Shown in pieces: positions 7,534-17,047 of a stretch of 64,000 bases of DNA (the first letter of the stretch is position 1; the number at the start of each line of letters is the position of its first letter). The position numbers were made by a program, and so were the translations under genes. This DNA comes from Pseudidiomarina gelatinasegens (lineage in GTDB: Bacteria > Pseudomonadota > Gammaproteobacteria > Enterobacterales > Alteromonadaceae), in NCBI RefSeq assembly GCF_004025325.1, contig NZ_RSFE01000004.1:1-64000 (forward strand), in the 5' to 3' direction. The notes under the pieces are model-generated. The model did not search any database, was not told where the DNA came from, and saw nothing but the letters and a program-made list of their open reading frames with translations.

Positions 7534-10500
7534 TTAAGCTGCCTTAACTTTGCGTTGCCAATACAGCCAATAAACCGCCGGTAACACAAACAAACTTAAT
7601 AGTGGCGCAGCCACCATGCCACCAATCATAGGTGCGGCAATGCGCTGCATCACTTCACTACCAGTGCCCTCAGTGAGCATAATCGGCAGTAGGCCGGCGA
7701 TAATGGTTATTACCGTCATTGCTTTCGGTCGCACTCGCTGCACCGCCCCTTCCATAATGGCGTCATGCAAGCTGGTGCGGGTACGCTCAGTACGGTCGTG
7801 CCACGCATTGTTCAAGTACAACAACATCACCACGCCAAACTCGGCGGCAACACCCGCCAGCGCTATCATGCCCACCACCACAGCGATGGACAGGTTAAAC
7901 CCGAGCAACCAGATAAACCATAAGCTACCCGCCAATGCGAGTGGCAATGTCGCCATGATCAGCACCGCCTGTTTGAACGAGCGGAAGGTGAAATACAGCA
8001 GAATAAGGATGACCGCTAAGGTTACCGGCACCACCTCTTGCAACTTGGCTTTTACGCGTTGCATGGACTCGTATTGCCCTGACCAGCTAACGCTGTAGCG
8101 CGGTGGAAGTTGGTACGCATCCACAATAGGTTGGGCGGCGGCCAATACATCACTGACGGGTACATCTGCCGCGACATCTACGAATATCCAGCCGGTAGGC
8201 CGTGCATTTTCACTGCGAATCATTGCCGGCCCCATGGTTACACGAATATCAGCAACCTGTTCAAGAGTAACCCAGGCGCCGTCTTTGCTGACCAATGGCA
8301 TGGTTTTCAAACGTTCAACGTGGTCACGCTCGGCACGCGGATAGCGCAATGTGATTGGGTAGCGTTCTGTACCTTCAACGGTTTCTGCAATGGTCGCGCC
8401 GCCGATGCCAAATTTTATCGCGTTTTGAATATCGGCTTGGGTGAGGCCATAGCGCGCCGCTTTGTCCAGTTGCGGCCGTATTTCGATATAGCGGCCACTT
8501 GCCGGACGTTCGGCAAAAACCGAACTCACGCCAGGCACATTCTGCAGTACCTGTTCCAGTTCAGCGCCAATACGTTGTATTTCTTTCAGATCAGGCCCTG
8601 CAATTTTCAACCCTAACGGCGTTTTAAGCCCGGTGGAGAGCATGTCGATACGGGTTTTAATTGGCTGTACCCACGCATTGGTGATACCAGGCACCTGCAC
8701 TGTTGCATCAAGTTCCGCGATAATATCGTTAATGGTGATGCCTTCACGCCACTGGTCTTCAGGTTTTAACTGAATGGTGGTTTCCAGCATGGTCAATGGG
8801 GCTGGGTCTGTTGCTGTTTCGGCACGGCCGGATTTACCAAATACCGTATCAACCTCGGGCACTTGTTTGATTAACCGGTCAGTTTGCTGCAATAACTTGC
8901 CGACCGCGGCAGGGCTCACACCCGGCATAGTGGTTGGCATGTACAGCAAATCGCCTTCTTGCATGGCAGGCATGAACTCGCTGCCCAGCTTACTCAGCGG
9001 GTAGTAAGCACTCACTGCGGCCACAATAGCTAACACCAAGGTAAACTTTGGCCAGTTAAGCACCACATTCAATAGCGGCCGGTACACAGCAACCAACATA
9101 CGCGTAAGTGGGTTACGGTGTTCGCTAATGATTTTCCCGCGCACAAAATAGCCCATCAATACCGGCACCAAGGTAATCGACAGCAATGCTGCCGCCGCCA
9201 TGGCAAAGGTTTTGGTGTACGCCAACGGGGCAAACAAACGCCCTTCTTGTTGCTCTAATGCGAAAACTGGAATAAAGCTAAGTGTAATAATCAGCAGCGA
9301 TAGAAATAATGCTGGCCCCACTTCACTGGTGGCTTTAGCAATGATTTGCCAATGCTCAGCCCCCTGCGGGGGCGCGCCATGCTGTTCACGGTAGCGCTCC
9401 AAATGTTTGTGGGCATTTTCCACCATCACAATGGCCGCATCCACCAAAGCACCAATGGCAATAGCAATACCACCTAAGCTCATAATATTGGCATTAATTC
9501 CCAGCCAGCGCATCACGATAAAACTCATTAACACCGCCAAAGGCAGGGTGATAATTGCCACCAGCGCGGAACGAATATGCAGCAAAAAGAGGATGGTGAC
9601 TAATGCCACAAACGCCATTTCTTCAACCAGCTTGGTGGTTAAGTTATCAACGGCGCGGTGGATAAGTTGCGAACGGTCATACACCGGCGTTATTTCAACA
9701 CCGTCAGGTAACCCTTGCTGCAGCGTTTTAAGTTTGTCGCGCACCCGCTCAATTGTAGCTAAGGCATTTTCGCCATGGCGCATGACAACAATGCCGCCGA
9801 CCACTTCGCCTTCACCATTAAACTCCGCGATACCGCGACGACTTACTGGCCCGCGTCGCACGGTAGCTACGTCGTCTAAGGTAATCGCGGTGCCGGTTGC
9901 ACTGCGCACATTCAATGGTAATTTACGTAAGTCTTCAAGTGACTGCAGGTAACCTGTACCACGCACCATGTATTCGGCTTCAGCCATTTCAATAATGCCG
10001 CCGCCTACTTCGGCGTTAGCCGCTTGAATTGCGTCACGTATGGCGCCCAAGGTTAAACCGTAGGTTTGCAAACGTTCAGGCTCAATGACCACTTGATAGG
10101 CCTGCACCATACCACCGACGGTCGCAATTTCTGACACGCCGCTTACGCTTTGCAACTCTTGCTTTAAGAACCAATTCTGCAAGCTGGTGAGTTGCCCTAA
10201 GTCATGCTGCCCGGTGCTGTCGGTTAATACATACTGAAAAACCCAACCCACACCACTCGCATCAGGCCCAAGTTCGGGCGTAACCCCCTGCGGTAAGCGC
10301 TCTTGTGCTTGGCTTAAATATTCCAATACACGGCTGCGCGCCCAATAGATATCGGTACCGTCTTCAAACAGAATATACAGGTAGGAGTCGCCAAAAAATG
10401 AATAGCCACGTACTTCAGAGGCACCCGGTACGGCCAGCATAACGTTGGCGAGCGGCCAGGTGACCTGCTCCTCCACCAGTTGTGGTGCCTGCCCGGGATA

Positions 10501-10656
10501 ACTGGTTTTAACAATCACCTGTACATCGGAAAGGTCAGGAATGGCGTCAAGTGGCGTGCTGGTCATGGCACGCCAGCCAAACCAAGCCGCTAATATGGCC
10601 GCAATAATAACCAGTATGCGGTTACGCAGTGAGGCATTAATGATTTGCGTGAGCAT
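7534..10656 (-). CDS. cusA: CusA-like heavy-metal RND efflux transporter (Cu/Ag)
   Basis: This 1040-residue inner-membrane pump of the heavy-metal RND group would export Cu(I)/Ag(I) from periplasm or cytoplasm. It shows the HME proton-relay sequence [16 protein letters not shown]. Three Met residues correspond to the CusA metal triad: in [10 protein letters not shown], in PLTMLETT and in [10 protein letters not shown] place the start at the ATG at 10656 ([14 protein letters not shown]), which matches family N termini and has AGGAGG just upstream. A longer frame begins 29 codons earlier and lacks that support. It overlaps the end of cusB by 20 bp. It is the last gene of the minus-strand metal module. 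No cusC-like outer-membrane channel or cusF is seen nearby. Confidence 0.92.
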   Translation of the reverse strand: MLTQIINASLRNRILVIIAAILAAWFGWRAMTSTPLDAIPDLSDVQVIVKTSYPGQAPQLVEEQVTWPLANVMLAVPGASEVRGYSFFGDSYLYILFEDGTDIYWARSRVLEYLSQAQERLPQGVTPELGPDASGVGWVFQYVLTDSTGQHDLGQLTSLQNWFLKQELQSVSGVSEIATVGGMVQAYQVVIEPERLQTYGLTLGAIRDAIQAANAEVGGGIIEMAEAEYMVRGTGYLQSLEDLRKLPLNVRSATGTAITLDDVATVRRGPVSRRGIAEFNGEGEVVGGIVVMRHGENALATIERVRDKLKTLQQGLPDGVEITPVYDRSQLIHRAVDNLTTKLVEEMAFVALVTILFLLHIRSALVAIITLPLAVLMSFIVMRWLGINANIMSLGGIAIAIGALVDAAIVMVENAHKHLERYREQHGAPPQGAEHWQIIAKATSEVGPALFLSLLIITLSFIPVFALEQQEGRLFAPLAYTKTFAMAAAALLSITLVPVLMGYFVRGKIISEHRNPLTRMLVAVYRPLLNVVLNWPKFTLVLAIVAAVSAYYPLSKLGSEFMPAMQEGDLLYMPTTMPGVSPAAVGKLLQQTDRLIKQVPEVDTVFGKSGRAETATDPAPLTMLETTIQLKPEDQWREGITINDIIAELDATVQVPGITNAWVQPIKTRIDMLSTGLKTPLGLKIAGPDLKEIQRIGAELEQVLQNVPGVSSVFAERPASGRYIEIRPQLDKAARYGLTQADIQNAIKFGIGGATIAETVEGTERYPITLRYPRAERDHVERLKTMPLVSKDGAWVTLEQVADIRVTMGPAMIRSENARPTGWIFVDVAADVPVSDVLAAAQPIVDAYQLPPRYSVSWSGQYESMQRVKAKLQEVVPVTLAVILILLYFTFRSFKQAVLIMATLPLALAGSLWFIWLLGFNLSIAVVVGMIALAGVAAEFGVVMLLYLNNAWHDRTERTRTSLHDAIMEGAVQRVRPKAMTVITIIAGLLPIMLTEGTGSEVMQRIAAPMIGGMVAAPLLSLFVLPAVYWLYWQRKVKAA

Positions 10657-11857
10657 CAGTGGCCTCCTGCGATTGTGGATTCTGCATACGGCTGTTGAGT
10701 AGCGTCGCTTCTGAATCAAGCAGGAATTGGCCGGCCACAACAACTTGCTCTCCGGCTTCTAAACCATGCAAGATTTCAGCTTGGTCGCCGACCACCAGAC
10801 CAACATGTACGTCGCGCTGGACAAAGCTATTGTCGTCGGTTTTTACCATCACTCGGTTCGTGGTACCGGTAATCATTAAGCTGCTTAGCGGCACAGTTAG
10901 CGCATCACGTTTCGGGCCACCGTAAAGTTCTACTTCGGCTTGCATGCCAACCAGTAAGTTAGTACCCACTTTGCTGTCTGGCATTTTGATTCGTACCCGT
11001 TGGGTGCGCGCTTGGGCATCAAGCGCCGGATAAATGTAGTCGATGGTTGTTTCATGCTTGTTCAGTCCAGCTTGCGGCAAGGTCACATCAACCGGTGCAC
11101 CAGCGCTGAGCCAATCGCTGTAGCGTTCCGGTACATCGGCAATGAGCCAATAGCTGTCATCGCCGGTTAAGGTCATGACTGCCAGGCCCGGCTCAATGTA
11201 CATGCCTTCCGCCACATTAAGCTCTGTTACCACACCGCTATGCGGAGCAAACACTGGCACGCGGTAGATAATCTCTTTGGACTTTTCCAATTGGGCAATT
11301 AATGGCTCAGCAAACCCGAGCAGCTCTAGGCGCAATTTAGCGTCGCGCAATAAGCGCGGATTTGCCGATGCGCTGCTTAACGCCTGCAAAAAGTCTTGCT
11401 GTGCAACAACGAGTTCACGGCTGTAAATGTCATAAACTGGATCGCCCTGCTCTACCTGCTGGCCTTCACTGCGCACGTGCAAGCGCTCAATCCAACCGGA
11501 GGCACGCGTATGCAGGTGATGGCGTGCGTTGTCATTCCACTGCACGCTGGCAATGGTTGGGTAGTAACGCCATAGTGTGGTGACTTCGGCCGTGGTGGTG
11601 CGTATGCCAAGGTTCTGCTGCATTTGCGCGCTGACTTTAACATCGCTTTCTTGCACACGCTGACGCGGCTCCAGGTCCATACCACAAATTGGGCAGGTGC
11701 CAGGCTCATCACTGACAATGTGACTGTGCATGGGGCACACATATTCGGTGCTTGCCTCGTGTTCATCATGGTTTAGCTCAAATTCTTGCGCACTAAGCGT
11801 AGGAATAGCCAAGATCACACAAAGCATAAGTACAACAATAGAACGCATGTAATTCAT
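10637..11857 (-). CDS. cusB: CusB-like periplasmic adaptor with heavy-metal-binding domain
   Basis: This is the membrane fusion protein of the copper/silver pump, 406 residues. An N-terminal signal sequence (about 1-23, cleavage near LSAQ) is followed by a heavy-metal-binding domain, [15 protein letters not shown] and then CPICGMDL (about 39-63), with Cys and Met ligands. Lipoyl/barrel-sandwich, helical hairpin and beta-barrel domains follow (for example [17 protein letters not shown]). The C-terminal [19 protein letters not shown] is a typical CusB-family ending. It lies between the CopL-like gene (66 bp upstream) and cusA (overlapping). Metal specificity is inferred from the CusA Met triad and the binding domain. 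Confidence 0.9.
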   Translation of the reverse strand: MNYMRSIVVLMLCVILAIPTLSAQEFELNHDEHEASTEYVCPMHSHIVSDEPGTCPICGMDLEPRQRVQESDVKVSAQMQQNLGIRTTTAEVTTLWRYYPTIASVQWNDNARHHLHTRASGWIERLHVRSEGQQVEQGDPVYDIYSRELVVAQQDFLQALSSASANPRLLRDAKLRLELLGFAEPLIAQLEKSKEIIYRVPVFAPHSGVVTELNVAEGMYIEPGLAVMTLTGDDSYWLIADVPERYSDWLSAGAPVDVTLPQAGLNKHETTIDYIYPALDAQARTQRVRIKMPDSKVGTNLLVGMQAEVELYGGPKRDALTVPLSSLMITGTTNRVMVKTDDNSFVQRDVHVGLVVGDQAEILHGLEAGEQVVVAGQFLLDSEATLLNSRMQNPQSQEATDAHANH

Positions 11858-11923
11858 AAGATTTCTGCCAATTAGTTATCACAACACACGAACCTACATG
11901 GCTCGTAAAACGAAACGTGTTAA

Positions 11924-12289
11924 CTAGGCAGACATAGGGGGGCGCAGCGATGTTTCGCTACGGGTTAGCAGCAGCGCATTCACAGATGGCCACAGGGTAA
12001 CCGGATGGTATAAGGCGTCGACAGCAAAGCGAGCAATTAATGCTCCGGCTGACGAGCTGCAATGGTGCTGACAATCGCTACAGCTATTGTCACAACTTTG
12101 GTGCATGGTGGTTGCTTCAACCGCCGGCTGCTCACAGCAGTCGTGCTGTTGGCTATCCGAGGTTGCCGTGTCCATCATGGCATGATGAGACATCATTGAG
12201 GCTGACGAAGGCGCAGCAGCTTGCGCTGGTCCCGAAAACGGGGCCAGCAGCAAACTAACTATAATCATCAGCTTCAACAATGTGTTCAT
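11924..12289 (-). CDS. CopL-like secreted His/Cys/Met-rich metal-binding protein
   Basis: This is a 121-residue exported protein with a signal peptide (about 1-24, ending AQAAA). The short mature region is packed with likely metal ligands: MMSHHAMMD, HDCCEQP, MHQSCDNSCSDCQHHC. The C terminus, with RPP just before the end, matches the CopL family of metal-binding regulatory proteins found at the head of copper-resistance operons. It precedes cusB-cusA on the same strand with a 66-bp gap, so it is probably the first gene of that operon. The function in the cell is not well defined. I infer copper binding, and a sensing or buffering role is plausible. Confidence 0.75.
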   Translation of the reverse strand: MNTLLKLMIIVSLLLAPFSGPAQAAAPSSASMMSHHAMMDTATSDSQQHDCCEQPAVEATTMHQSCDNSCSDCQHHCSSSAGALIARFAVDALYHPVTLWPSVNALLLTRSETSLRPPMSA

Positions 12290-12320
12290 GGTTTTGATTA
12301 TAAACCTATCTCTGGTGCAA

Positions 12321-14384
12321 TTACCAGATAGTTACACGCTCTTCCGGTGGCAAGTACAAATCATCACCTGGTTTTACGTCAAATGCTTCGTAAAACGCTG
12401 GGATGTTAACCACTGTGCCATTAACGCGATAATCAGCTGGCGAATGCGGGTCACTTAATACTTGGTTACGAACATATTCGTCACGCGCTTTGGTTTTCCA
12501 CACTTGTGCCCAACCCAAGAACACGCGCTGCTCGCCAGTGTAACCGTCCATCACTGGTGACTCTTCACCGTTTAACGACGTTTGATAGGCGCGATACGCA
12601 ATCGTTAAACCAGCTAAATCACCGATGTTCTCACCTAAGGTTAATTTACCGTTGATGAACGTATCTGGAATAACTTCGTAGCTATCGTACTGAGCTGCAA
12701 GCATTGAACCACGCGCATCAAATGCTTCGCGATCTGAGTCTGTCCACCAGCTGCTTAGGTTGCCGTCGCCGTCATATTTAGAACCTTGGTCATCAAAACC
12801 ATGGCCTAATTCATGACCAATTACTGCACCGATACCACCGTAGTTCACAGCGTCTTCCGCATTCATGTCGAAAAATGGCGGTTGCAAGATGCCTGCGGGG
12901 AATACAATTTCGTTACGTACTGGGCTGTAGTAAGCGTTTACAGTTTGCGGCGTCATGCCCCAGTCTTCTTCTTTAACTGGCTGACCAATTTTGCTGATGT
13001 TTTCTTGATAATCAAACGCGTATGAGCGCTTGTAGTTACCAACCAAATCATCTGCAGAAACAACGAGGCCTGAATAATCACGCCATTCGCTTGGGTAACC
13101 AATGTACGGCGTAAATTTGCTCAGTTTTTCCAGCGCTTTCTGCTTGGTTTCCTCAGTCATCCACTCCAGATCTTTGATTGAATCACCGTAGGCAACGATC
13201 AAGTTATCAACCAACTCTTCCATGCGAGCTTTTGCCGCTGGTGGAAAATACTCCGCAACGTAAAGTTGACCCAACACTTCACCTAACGCGTTATCGGTTG
13301 CATCAACACCGCGCTTCCAACGTGGCTCTTGTTCTGGTGTGCCACGCAATACTTGACCATAAAAGTCAAAGCGACGGTCATTGATTTCTTCGGTTAGCGC
13401 TGACGCGAAACGATCAACAGTTTTCAACGTCATGTAGTGTTTCCACGTATCCACGCTGACTTCGTCAAACATTTCACCGAAACTTTCAAAGTAGCTTGGC
13501 TGACGCACAATAATGTCGCTTGCTACATTAGCGCCTGTGGTTTCAGCCCACGTTGCAAAGTCAAATGCATCAAACATTGTCGCTAATTCTGCCAATGACT
13601 TTTTGTTGTAGGTTTTGTCTGCGTTGCGGCTCTCGACTCGGCTCCACTGCGCTTCGGCAAGTTTGGTTTCTAGTTCGAGTATCGCAGCAGCAGCTTCTTC
13701 AGCCTGTTCATAATCAACCAGCGCAAGTACATCGGCGATGTAGGCTTGGTATTGCTTGCGAATTTCTACGAATTTTTCGTCGTCTTTCAGATAGTAGTCG
13801 CGATCAGGCAGACCTAAACCAGATTGCGACATGTACATCGCATTGATTTCTGGATCTTTGGCATCTGGATACACGTAAAAACCGAACGGAGAACTTACGC
13901 CAAGCTTGGTTAATTCAGCCATGCGTGCTGCCGCTTCGGCGTGATTGCTTACTTGCGCGGTTGCTTGTAGATCAGCAGCTATCGGCGTGTAGCCCAAGCT
14001 GTTCAGCTTTTCGACGTCCATATAGCTATTAAAAAAGTCACCAATTTTTTGCGCATTGCCGCCTTCTTCGGCAGCTTTTGCCGAGGCTTCTTCAATAATT
14101 TTGCGCAAGCGTTCCTGGTTTTCTTCACGTAGCTCTAAGAATGAACCGATACGTGACTTATCTGCTGGCATTTCAGCATTGTCATACCATGTACCATTCA
14201 CATAGTGGAACAAGTCGTCTTGTGGACGTACATCGGTATTGAATGCTTCAAGGTTCAAGCCTGACGTTAATTGCTTCTGCGGCTGTTCTTGTTGGGTTTG
14301 TTGTTGTTCAGATTGCTGTGGTGAGCATGCAGCCACACCCAACGCTAATGCTACGCTTAGCGCAATGGTACTTACTTTGTTCAT
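12321..14384 (-). CDS. M13-family zinc metallopeptidase, lipoprotein (PepO/neprilysin-like)
   Basis: This is an exported endopeptidase of 687 residues. It has a lipoprotein signal with lipobox GVAAC (Cys20), then a Gln-rich spacer, then the M13 N-terminal domain. The catalytic zinc motif reads VIGHELGHGFDDQG (HExxH, about residues 525-538). The third ligand and transition-state region GENIGDLAG lies about 60 residues later, and the C-terminal VRVNG-like segment is the usual peptide-binding element. Length and motifs fit active M13 peptidases. It starts 15 bp downstream of the ferritin-like gene stop on the same strand, so both are probably on one transcript. The substrate is unknown. Confidence 0.92.
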   Translation of the reverse strand: MNKVSTIALSVALALGVAACSPQQSEQQQTQQEQPQKQLTSGLNLEAFNTDVRPQDDLFHYVNGTWYDNAEMPADKSRIGSFLELREENQERLRKIIEEASAKAAEEGGNAQKIGDFFNSYMDVEKLNSLGYTPIAADLQATAQVSNHAEAAARMAELTKLGVSSPFGFYVYPDAKDPEINAMYMSQSGLGLPDRDYYLKDDEKFVEIRKQYQAYIADVLALVDYEQAEEAAAAILELETKLAEAQWSRVESRNADKTYNKKSLAELATMFDAFDFATWAETTGANVASDIIVRQPSYFESFGEMFDEVSVDTWKHYMTLKTVDRFASALTEEINDRRFDFYGQVLRGTPEQEPRWKRGVDATDNALGEVLGQLYVAEYFPPAAKARMEELVDNLIVAYGDSIKDLEWMTEETKQKALEKLSKFTPYIGYPSEWRDYSGLVVSADDLVGNYKRSYAFDYQENISKIGQPVKEEDWGMTPQTVNAYYSPVRNEIVFPAGILQPPFFDMNAEDAVNYGGIGAVIGHELGHGFDDQGSKYDGDGNLSSWWTDSDREAFDARGSMLAAQYDSYEVIPDTFINGKLTLGENIGDLAGLTIAYRAYQTSLNGEESPVMDGYTGEQRVFLGWAQVWKTKARDEYVRNQVLSDPHSPADYRVNGTVVNIPAFYEAFDVKPGDDLYLPPEERVTIW

Positions 14385-14399
14385 AATTTCCCCGTTTGT

Positions 14400-14684
14400 T
14401 TAATGACCTATTACTTCTTCGGTGAATAGGTATTCTTTAAGTTCTTCGTCAAAAACTTTGTCGCGACGCCGGATCCATTCTAGGGTCATGGCGGCGTGTT
14501 CTTTTTCTTCATCACGATTGTGAATAAGAATTTTTCTTAACTCGTCATCTTTGCACACATCGATACGTTGGTTATACCAATCGACGGCTTCCAATTCTTC
14601 CATTAGTGACACAATAGCTCGGTGCATATCGCGGGTTTCTTCCGACAATAGCTCGAACGGTTCGTGGTATCCTTCGTTGGCCAT
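14400..14684 (-). CDS. encapsulated-ferritin-like protein (EncFtn family) without targeting tail
   Basis: This small four-helix-forming ferroxidase subunit has 94 residues. It closely resembles the core of encapsulated ferritins such as that of Rhodospirillum rubrum: MEELEAVDWY at 28-37 and HNRDEEKEHAAMTLEW at 55-70. The ferroxidase ligands Glu30, Glu60 and His63 and the nearby Tyr37 match EncFtn Glu32, Glu62, His65 and Tyr39. These proteins form a decamer of dimers and oxidise Fe(II). In encapsulin systems a C-terminal peptide (a GSLGIGSL-type motif) targets them into the shell. This protein ends right after the second helix (LFTEEVIGH) with no such tail, and no encapsulin shell gene is in the window. 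GGAGG precedes the ATG. It is followed by the M13 peptidase. Confidence 0.85.
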   Translation of the reverse strand: MANEGYHEPFELLSEETRDMHRAIVSLMEELEAVDWYNQRIDVCKDDELRKILIHNRDEEKEHAAMTLEWIRRRDKVFDEELKEYLFTEEVIGH

Positions 14685-14841
14685 AAATGCCTCCGTCGTT
14701 ATTCACAGTGGATTTTCGGTTAACCTTTCTACCATAAGCCAAGCCGCTTTTGTTCACAACATAAATGCTATGCTAAGCATCGCAACATCTCGATTTTTTG
14801 TCTCAAATTGTTTCGATGAATTGAATCAACGCAGGATAGCG

Positions 14842-14869
14842 TTGACTTATACACACGCGTGTGTATTAT
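14842..14869 (+). promoter_or_regulatory. hicAB promoter with palindromic operator
   Basis: A -35 TTGACT (14842-14847) and a -10 TATTAT (14864-14869) are separated by 16 bp. A perfect 18-bp palindrome, ATACACACGCGTGTGTAT (14849-14866), fills the spacer and overlaps the -10. HicB antitoxins commonly autorepress through such palindromes, so this is the expected operator. It lies 18 bp upstream of hicA. Confidence 0.75.
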
Positions 14870-14886
14870 TGATACTAAGGATCAGT

Positions 14887-15072
14887 ATGAAATCATCCGA
14901 CCTCATAAAGCTATTAAGAACCCATAAGTGCGAATTTATTCGTCATGGCAAGGGGGACCATCAGATCTGGTATTCCCCCATTACAAAGAGAAAGTTCTCA
15001 GTTCCTCATCCCAAACGCGATCTGCCAAGAGGAACTCTGAACAGTATCAAACGTATGGCTGGCATTAATTAA
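14887..15072 (+). CDS. hicA: HicA-family toxin (mRNA interferase)
   Basis: This is a 61-residue toxin with the small double-stranded-RNA-binding-like fold of HicA. The N terminus MKSSDLIKLLRTHK and the segment RHGKGDHQIW, carrying the expected catalytic His25, match the family. The basic C terminus ends LKR-like (SIKRMAGIN). The start is the ATG at 14887, which aligns with the family N terminus and follows AAGGA at the usual distance. A longer in-frame extension upstream would run through the promoter and is not credible. It precedes hicB by 20 bp. It is predicted to cleave mRNA and tmRNA unless bound by HicB. Confidence 0.88.
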   Translation: MKSSDLIKLLRTHKCEFIRHGKGDHQIWYSPITKRKFSVPHPKRDLPRGTLNSIKRMAGIN

Positions 15073-15092
15073 ATCAGTAAGGATTACTAATT

Positions 15093-15521
15093 ATGATGTT
15101 TATGGTTGGTATTGAACGCCCAAAATCCGACACCGAAGCATGGGGGTTGATCGTTCCTGTTTTTGAAACGTTGGGCTATGGCTGTATCGCGGCATCCGAT
15201 ACTGAACACAAAGTTTTATATCATGCCAAGCAGGCTATTCTAACGATGGCAGAGGAGGTGCTTACCGACGGACATTTGCTGACTAGCTTAAATGGAGATT
15301 TTCAAAGCTATCGCGATGAGTTCCCAGAATATGACGACTGGATAGCATTAGAGGTTGATGTTGAACGCCTAAAAAGGGTTCAGAAAAGGATTAATATTAC
15401 GCTGTCCGAGCCTCTTTTAGCTCGAGTTGACGCTTACGTCGGGTTTCATAAGGAATTTAAAGATCGGTCCGATTTTTTGGCTAAAGCCGCCGATCAATTT
15501 ATGTCTGAGCAAAAAAAGTAA
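15093..15521 (+). CDS. hicB: HicB-family antitoxin
   Basis: This is a 142-residue antitoxin partner of hicA. The N-terminal part (about 1-85) is the degenerate RNase H-like HicB fold, here without the very short form seen in some families. The C-terminal part (about 95-138) contains KRINITLSEPLLARVDAYV and FLAKAADQF, a ribbon-helix-helix DNA-binding motif. It should both neutralise HicA and bind the palindrome in the hicA promoter. The toxin-first gene order is standard for hicAB. The stop codon runs into the shared terminator. Confidence 0.85.
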   Translation: MMFMVGIERPKSDTEAWGLIVPVFETLGYGCIAASDTEHKVLYHAKQAILTMAEEVLTDGHLLTSLNGDFQSYRDEFPEYDDWIALEVDVERLKRVQKRINITLSEPLLARVDAYVGFHKEFKDRSDFLAKAADQFMSEQKK

Positions 15522-15547
15522 CCCGTGAGATTACTCACGGGTTACTT
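15518..15547. terminator. bidirectional terminator between hicB and lpd
   Basis: A perfect 13-bp stem, AGTAACCCGTGAG (15518-15530) with CTCACGGGTTACT (15535-15547), encloses a four-base loop. T runs follow on the plus strand (TTTTTA), and a run of A residues precedes it (so a T tract follows on the minus strand). It can therefore serve both hicB and the convergent pdh operon. Confidence 0.9.
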
Positions 15548-15554
15548 TTTATCG

Positions 15555-16979
15555 TTACTTTTTCGCTTTTTTGTTCGGAAGGTCAGTAATTGAGCCTTCG
15601 AAGACTTCAGCGGCAAGGCCAACTGATTCATGCAAGGTTGGGTGCGCATGAATGGTTAATGCGATGTCTTCTGCATCACAGCCCATTTCAATGGCCAAGC
15701 AGATTTCGCCCAATAGCTCACCAGCATTAGAGCCAACAATTGCGCCACCAATGATGCGGTTGTTCTTATCAAACAACAATTTGGTGAAACCATCTGTTGC
15801 GCCTTGTGCAATAGCGCGGCCAGAAGCTGACCATGGGAATACTGCTGCTTCGTACTCAACACCTTGTTCTTTCGCTTCTTTCTCAGTCAAGCCTGCCCAT
15901 GCAACTTCAGGGTCGGTATAAGCAATTGAAGGAATAACTTTCGGATCAAAGAAGTGTTTCTTGCCCGCAATAACTTCGGCTGCAACGTGGCCTTCGTGTA
16001 CAGCTTTGTGTGCAAGCATTGGCTGACCCACTAAGTCACCGATTGCGAAGATGTTCTTCACGTTGGTGCGCAGTTGGTTGTCTACTTCAATAAAGCCACG
16101 GTCAGTTACTTTCACGCCCGCGTTTTCAGCACCTACTTTGTCACCGTTTGGTGCACGACCAACAGCAACCAATACGGCGTCATACTTCACCGGTTTCTCA
16201 GGCGCTTTGTCGCCTTCAAAAGTCACGTGAATGCCGTCTTTCTTGGCTTCAACTTTCGCCGCTTTAGTGTTCAGCATAATGTTGTCGAATTTCTTAGAAA
16301 TTGACTTGGTGAACGACTTAATGATGTCTTTGTCTGCCGGCGGAATCAGTTGCTCAGTCATTTCAACCACGTCAACTTTCGCGCCCAATGCGCTGTACAC
16401 ACAGCCCATTTCCAAACCAATGATACCGCCGCCTAAAATCAGCATACGGCCTGGTACGAATGGCAGTTCCAGTGCATCGGTAGAGTCCCAGATGCGCTCG
16501 TCGTCATGCGGTACAAATGGCAATTTAATTGACTGTGAGCCAGCTGCGATAATCGCGTGCTCGAAGTTGATGACCGTTTCGTTACCGTCTGCGTCTTTAA
16601 CTTTCAGTTGTTTGTCGCTAGCAAATTCGCCCACGCCATTCACAACTTTTACTTTGCGCATTTTCGACATTTGGCCTAAGCCACCGGTCAATTGGCCAAT
16701 AACTTTTTCTTTGTGCGTACGGATTTTATCGAGGTCGATTTTTGGCTTGCCGAATTCAACACCTTCTGCGCCCATGTGCTTCGCATCTTCAATGTGCTTG
16801 GCAATGTGCAACAAGGCTTTTGAAGGGATACAGCCAACGTTCAAGCAAACACCACCTAAGGTGCTATAGCGCTCAACCATTACGGTTTCCAAACCTAAGT
16901 CTGCAGCACGGAATGCTGCTGAGTAACCACCTGGGCCGCCACCAAGAACGACTACTTGTGCCTTCACTTCTTTGCTCAT
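15555..16979 (-). CDS. lpd: dihydrolipoyl dehydrogenase (E3)
   Basis: This is the FAD-dependent E3 subunit shared by pyruvate and 2-oxoglutarate dehydrogenase complexes, which reoxidises dihydrolipoyl groups with NAD+. The 474-residue protein has the FAD-binding motif VVLGGGPGGYSAAFRAADLG (about 10-29), the redox disulfide GGVCLNVGCIPSK (about 42-54), and the NAD-binding motif ILGGGIIGLEMG (about 181-192). The catalytic His-Glu pair lies in HAHPTLHE (about 444-451). It is the last gene of pdhR-aceE-aceF-lpd, 68 bp after aceF with a hairpin in the gap, and ends at the bidirectional terminator. Confidence 0.97.
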   Translation of the reverse strand: MSKEVKAQVVVLGGGPGGYSAAFRAADLGLETVMVERYSTLGGVCLNVGCIPSKALLHIAKHIEDAKHMGAEGVEFGKPKIDLDKIRTHKEKVIGQLTGGLGQMSKMRKVKVVNGVGEFASDKQLKVKDADGNETVINFEHAIIAAGSQSIKLPFVPHDDERIWDSTDALELPFVPGRMLILGGGIIGLEMGCVYSALGAKVDVVEMTEQLIPPADKDIIKSFTKSISKKFDNIMLNTKAAKVEAKKDGIHVTFEGDKAPEKPVKYDAVLVAVGRAPNGDKVGAENAGVKVTDRGFIEVDNQLRTNVKNIFAIGDLVGQPMLAHKAVHEGHVAAEVIAGKKHFFDPKVIPSIAYTDPEVAWAGLTEKEAKEQGVEYEAAVFPWSASGRAIAQGATDGFTKLLFDKNNRIIGGAIVGSNAGELLGEICLAIEMGCDAEDIALTIHAHPTLHESVGLAAEVFEGSITDLPNKKAKK

Positions 16980-17009
16980 AACAACCTCATCTGAATCCGG
17001 TAAAAACGT

Positions 17010-17030
17010 GGGGCTGATTATAACAGCCCC
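17010..17030 (-). other. intercistronic hairpin between aceF and lpd
   Basis: GGGGCTG (17010-17016) and CAGCCCC (17024-17030) form a perfect 7-bp stem with a 7-base loop in the aceF-lpd gap. No T tract follows on the minus strand. An RNA-stabilising or partly attenuating element is therefore more likely than a full terminator. Confidence 0.5.
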
Positions 17031-17047
17031 TGCACAATTTGTTTAAT

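Noticed and set aside
7616-8098. Long open frame antisense to the cusA-like gene (160 codons), with others at 9407-9952 and 8110-8616
   Set aside because: These are frames opposite a well-supported CusA gene, with biased composition and no recognisable domain or ribosome binding site.
14551-14886. N-terminal extension of hicA by about 112 codons
   Set aside because: It would read antisense through the ferritin-like gene and across the hicAB promoter. The family N terminus begins at 14887.
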